8,668 nucleotides of DNA, from assembly GCA_049647245.1 (NCBI GenBank), contig JBARXH010000243.1, positions 1-8,668 on the forward strand, in the 5' to 3' direction. Shown one piece after another: positions 5,903 to 8,668 of the stretch. This DNA is from Litorimonas sp049647245. Its GTDB lineage: Bacteria > Pseudomonadota > Alphaproteobacteria > Caulobacterales > Maricaulaceae. Position 1 is the first letter of the stretch. Each line of letters begins with the position of its first letter. The position numbers were made by a program, and so were the translations under genes. Below the pieces are notes generated by a model, which searched no databases, had not been told where the DNA came from, and worked only from the letters and a program-made list of their open reading frames with translations.

Positions 5903-7840
5903 ATGGCCCATCACGACCCCCTCATCGCCGAGGACATCAACGCCTATCTGGCCGCGCAGGAGCGCAAGTCGTTCCTGCGGGTCTTCACCTGCGGGTCCGT
6001 CGATGACGGCAAGTCCACCCTGATCGGTCGGCTGCTCTATGATTCCAAGCTGATCTACGAAGACCAGATGGCGGCCATCGAAAAGGACTCCAGGACGGCC
6101 GGCACGACGGGCGAGCGGCCCGACCTCGCCCTGCTGGTGGACGGCCTGGCGGCCGAGCGCGAACAGGGCATCACCATCGACGTCGCCTACCGCTTCTTCT
6201 CCACCGACCGCCGCAAGTTCATCATCGCCGACACGCCCGGCCATGTTCAGTACACGCGCAACATGGCGACCGGAGCATCCACGGCGGACGTGGCCGTGCT
6301 GCTGATCGACGCGCGCCACGGCGTGGCCGAACAGACGCGCCGGCACGCCTTCATCGCGTCTCTGCTGGGCATTCCGCAGGTCGTGGTCGCGGTGAACAAG
6401 ATGGACCTGATGGATTTCGACCAGAGCGTCTTCAACTCCATCGACGTGGAGTTCCGTGCGTTTGCCGAAAGCCTGCGCTTCGAAGACATCATGACCATAC
6501 CCGTCAGCGCGCTGGACGGCGACAATGTCACCGAACGGTCGGATCGAACGAGCTGGTACAAGGGGCCAAGCCTTCTGCAGTTCCTCGAAGAGGTCGAGGT
6601 GGAGCGCGGCGCGCTGGAAGCGCCGTTCCGCATGCCCGTGCAGTGGGTGAACCGGCCCAATCTCGACTTCCGGGGCTTTTCCGGGACCATCGCGTCCGGG
6701 ACCCTGTCCAAGGGGCAGGAAGTCATCGCCATGCCGTCGGGCAAGCGTTCCCGCGTCAAGGACATCGTGCTCTACACCGACAGTCTCGATCACGCCCGCC
6801 AGGACCAGTCGGTCACGGTGACGCTGGAAGACGAGATCGACGTCTCGCGCGGGGACGTGCTGTGCGGGACCGACAGGCCGGTGGAGGTCGCGGACCAGTT
6901 CCAGGCGCATCTGATCTGGATGGATGACGCGCCGCTCTTTCCGGGCCGCCAGTACATCATCCGCACGGCCAACCAGGCGGTGACGGGATCGGTCACGGCG
7001 CTGAAGCACCGCATCGACGTCTCGGATCTCTCCGAAGCCGCCGCCAAGACGCTGGAGCTCAACGAGATCGGCGTGGTGACCCTGTCCCTGTCCAAACCCG
7101 TTCCGTTCGATGCCTATCACGACAACCGCAAGACCGGCGCCTTCATCGTGGTGGACCGTTCCACCAACCGGACGGTCGGGGCGGGCATGATCGACTTCGC
7201 CCTGCGACGCGCGCGCAACATCGTGCGACAGGACCTCGTCGTGGACCGCATCGCGCGCGCCTCGCAGAAGGGCCAGCAGCCGACCGTGCTCTGGTTCACC
7301 GGCCTGTCGGGATCGGGCAAGTCCACCATCGCCAATCTGGTCGACAAGGCCCTGTTCGAGCGCGGGCACCACACCTACACGCTGGACGGCGACAATGTGC
7401 GCCACGGGCTGAACCGCGATCTGGGCTTCACCAAGGAAGACCGGATCGAGAACATCCGCCGCATTGGCGAGGTCGCCAAGCTGATGAGCAATGCGGGCCT
7501 GATCGTCATGTGCAGCTTCATCAGTCCCTACCGGGCGGAGCGGCAGATGGTGCGCGACATGCTGGGCAAGGACGAGTTCTTCGAGATCTTCGTCGACACG
7601 CCTCTGGAGGTGGCCGAAGACCGCGACGTGAAGGGTCTCTACAAGCGCGCCCGTGCCGGAGAGATCAAGAACTTCACCGGCATCGATTCGGAGTATCAGC
7701 CGCCCATGGACCCCGACCTGCGCATCGACACGACCCGGATGTCGGCCGAAGAGGCGGCGGACGCCGTGCTGGCACTGCTGCGCGAGCGCTTCCGGCTGGA
7801 CGACCCGGCCGTGATCATGGGCGACGGCGGCGGCATCTGA
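5903..7840 (+). CDS. cysNC: Bifunctional sulfate adenylyltransferase GTPase subunit / APS kinase
   Basis: The 645-residue protein fuses CysN and CysC, as in rhizobial NodQ. The N-terminal part (about 20-440) is an elongation-factor-like GTPase: G1 GSVDDGKS (31-38), EREQGIT (85-91), G3 DTPGH (110-114) and G4 NKMD (165-168), followed by beta-barrel domains. It drives APS formation by CysD through GTP hydrolysis. The C-terminal part (about 455-635) is APS kinase, making PAPS from APS and ATP: P-loop GLSGSGKST (467-475), DGDNVRHGLN (495-504), then SFISPYRAER and NFTGIDSEYQPP. All key motifs are intact, so both activities are expected. The start at 5903 matches the normal CysN N-terminus and has only a weak purine-rich site upstream. 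It follows cysD after the palindromic repeat, and its stop overlaps the next ATG by one base. The Gly-rich C-terminus (GDGGGI) may partly reflect a G-rich ribosome binding site for that gene. Confidence 0.97.
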   Translation: MAHHDPLIAEDINAYLAAQERKSFLRVFTCGSVDDGKSTLIGRLLYDSKLIYEDQMAAIEKDSRTAGTTGERPDLALLVDGLAAEREQGITIDVAYRFFSTDRRKFIIADTPGHVQYTRNMATGASTADVAVLLIDARHGVAEQTRRHAFIASLLGIPQVVVAVNKMDLMDFDQSVFNSIDVEFRAFAESLRFEDIMTIPVSALDGDNVTERSDRTSWYKGPSLLQFLEEVEVERGALEAPFRMPVQWVNRPNLDFRGFSGTIASGTLSKGQEVIAMPSGKRSRVKDIVLYTDSLDHARQDQSVTVTLEDEIDVSRGDVLCGTDRPVEVADQFQAHLIWMDDAPLFPGRQYIIRTANQAVTGSVTALKHRIDVSDLSEAAAKTLELNEIGVVTLSLSKPVPFDAYHDNRKTGAFIVVDRSTNRTVGAGMIDFALRRARNIVRQDLVVDRIARASQKGQQPTVLWFTGLSGSGKSTIANLVDKALFERGHHTYTLDGDNVRHGLNRDLGFTKEDRIENIRRIGEVAKLMSNAGLIVMCSFISPYRAERQMVRDMLGKDEFFEIFVDTPLEVAEDRDVKGLYKRARAGEIKNFTGIDSEYQPPMDPDLRIDTTRMSAEEAADAVLALLRERFRLDDPAVIMGDGGGI

Positions 7841-8668
7841 TGGACTATGACCTGTTCAACGGGGATGCGGACGGCATCTTCTCGCTGCTGCAGCTGCGCC
7901 AGACCGACCCCCGCCCCGGTGCCGAGCGCGTCACCGGCGTCAAGCGCGACATCAAGTTGTTCCCGCGCATCGCGGGGCGGGCGGGCGCGGGCGACCGCGT
8001 CACCGCATTGGACATCAGCCTCGCCAAGAACCGGGCCGGTCTGGACCAGGTCCTGCAGGACGGCGCGGAGGTGCTCTACATCGATCACCACCAGGTCGGC
8101 GAAGCCCCGCAGAGCGACCGGCTGCACCTGATCACAGACGACGCCAAGGAGACCTGCACCGCCTATCTGGTCGACGGCTATCTGCGCGGGGCCAAGGCGG
8201 GCTGGGCCGTCTGCGGGGCCTATGGCGACAATTTCCAGGGCCTGGCCGCGCGCATCGCGCAGAGCCGCGGGCTGGACCTGCCCATGGGGCGGCTGCGGGA
8301 ACTGGGCGAGCTGGTCAACTACAATGCCTACGGGCTGAGCGTGGAGGACCTGCACGTCCATCCGACGGACCTCTACGCGCTGCTTCTGGACTATCCCGAC
8401 CCGGTCGCCTTCATCGAGGACGAACCGGACACGCTGGCGACACTGCGCGCCGGGCACCGATCGGACTGGGACGTGGCGCAGAATGCGCGCGAGTTGGACG
8501 TCAGCGAAGCCGGACATGTGCTGGCCCTGCCCGCCGGCGCGGCGTCCAATCGGATCGCCGGACTGTTCGGAAACGCGCTGGTGGATGAGGACCCGGACCT
8601 CGCCTTCGCCGTGCTGACGGAGCTGGAAGACGGCCGAAGCTACCGCGTGTCCGTCCGCGCACCGCGCG
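7840..8668 (+). CDS. DHH-family phosphoesterase, 5' part
   Basis: The frame stays open for 276 codons to the window end. The motifs are those of DHH-superfamily phosphoesterases: FNGDADG (6-12) with Asp9 and Asp11, Asp58 in ALDIS, DHH at 82-84, and Asp130 in GAYGDN, which together form a two-metal site. From about 225 a DHHA1-like C-terminal domain begins (ASNRIAGLFGN, then YRVSVRAP), and the window ends before the expected Gly-rich substrate motif. Relatives include NrnA-type nanoRNases/pAp phosphatases, RecJ and exopolyphosphatase-like proteins. The ATG overlaps the cysNC stop (TGATG), so the two are translationally coupled. That context suggests handling of a PAPS-derived nucleotide such as pAp, but this is inference; short RNA, cyclic dinucleotides or polyphosphate are alternatives. 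Family is confident, substrate is not. Confidence 0.85.
   Translation, partial: MDYDLFNGDADGIFSLLQLRQTDPRPGAERVTGVKRDIKLFPRIAGRAGAGDRVTALDISLAKNRAGLDQVLQDGAEVLYIDHHQVGEAPQSDRLHLITDDAKETCTAYLVDGYLRGAKAGWAVCGAYGDNFQGLAARIAQSRGLDLPMGRLRELGELVNYNAYGLSVEDLHVHPTDLYALLLDYPDPVAFIEDEPDTLATLRAGHRSDWDVAQNARELDVSEAGHVLALPAGAASNRIAGLFGNALVDEDPDLAFAVLTELEDGRSYRVSVRAPR

Noticed and set aside
5633..7405. Minus-strand open frame of 590 codons across cysNC
   Set aside because: Antisense to confident CysN and CysC motifs, crosses the intergenic repeat, and shows low-complexity composition; a shadow of a GC-rich gene.
1..8668. tRNA or rRNA genes, CRISPR arrays, transposases, integrases, riboswitches
   Set aside because: I looked for these on both strands and saw no supporting sequence. 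In particular there is no cobalamin riboswitch-like leader in view, though the start of the mutase operon is outside the window.

Overview
The window is GC-rich, densely packed bacterial chromosome. A heterodimeric methylmalonyl-CoA mutase, a fused CysN-CysC, a long palindromic intergenic repeat of a kind I associate with Alphaproteobacteria, and apparently leaderless gene starts together suggest an alphaproteobacterium, perhaps of the Caulobacterales/Maricaulales type. The class is a moderately supported inference and the order is a guess.

Layout: (1) Positions 1-2875 hold the 3' part of the small and all of the large subunit gene of adenosylcobalamin-dependent methylmalonyl-CoA mutase. They overlap by ATGA, and the enzyme links propionyl-CoA breakdown to succinyl-CoA. 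(2) Positions 2872-3584 hold a compact type II toxin-antitoxin module: a Phd/YefM-like antitoxin followed by a VapC-type PIN-domain toxin. Its start is preceded by a perfect 9-bp-arm palindrome that touches the ATG. (3) On the minus strand at 3588-4532 lies a nucleotidyltransferase-fold protein with a possible winged-helix N-terminus, belonging to no family I can name. It is transcribed away from the next block. (4) Positions 4601-8668 hold a sulfate-activation operon: CysD with an extra N-terminal helix-turn-helix-like domain, a palindromic repeat in the gap, bifunctional CysNC (ATP sulfurylase GTPase plus APS kinase), and a DHH-family phosphoesterase that overlaps cysNC by one base and runs off the window.

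CysD and CysNC together turn sulfate into APS and then PAPS. The DHH protein is well placed to handle a nucleotide by-product such as 3'-phosphoadenosine 5'-phosphate (pAp), but this rests on context and distant family knowledge only. The most unusual points are the HTH-like extension on CysD with a palindrome abutting its start codon (possible self-regulation), the divergent uncharacterised nucleotidyltransferase, and the translationally coupled DHH protein. These could form a regulated nucleotide/sulfate module that goes beyond standard sulfate assimilation. The evidence is suggestive, not proof of a new system.
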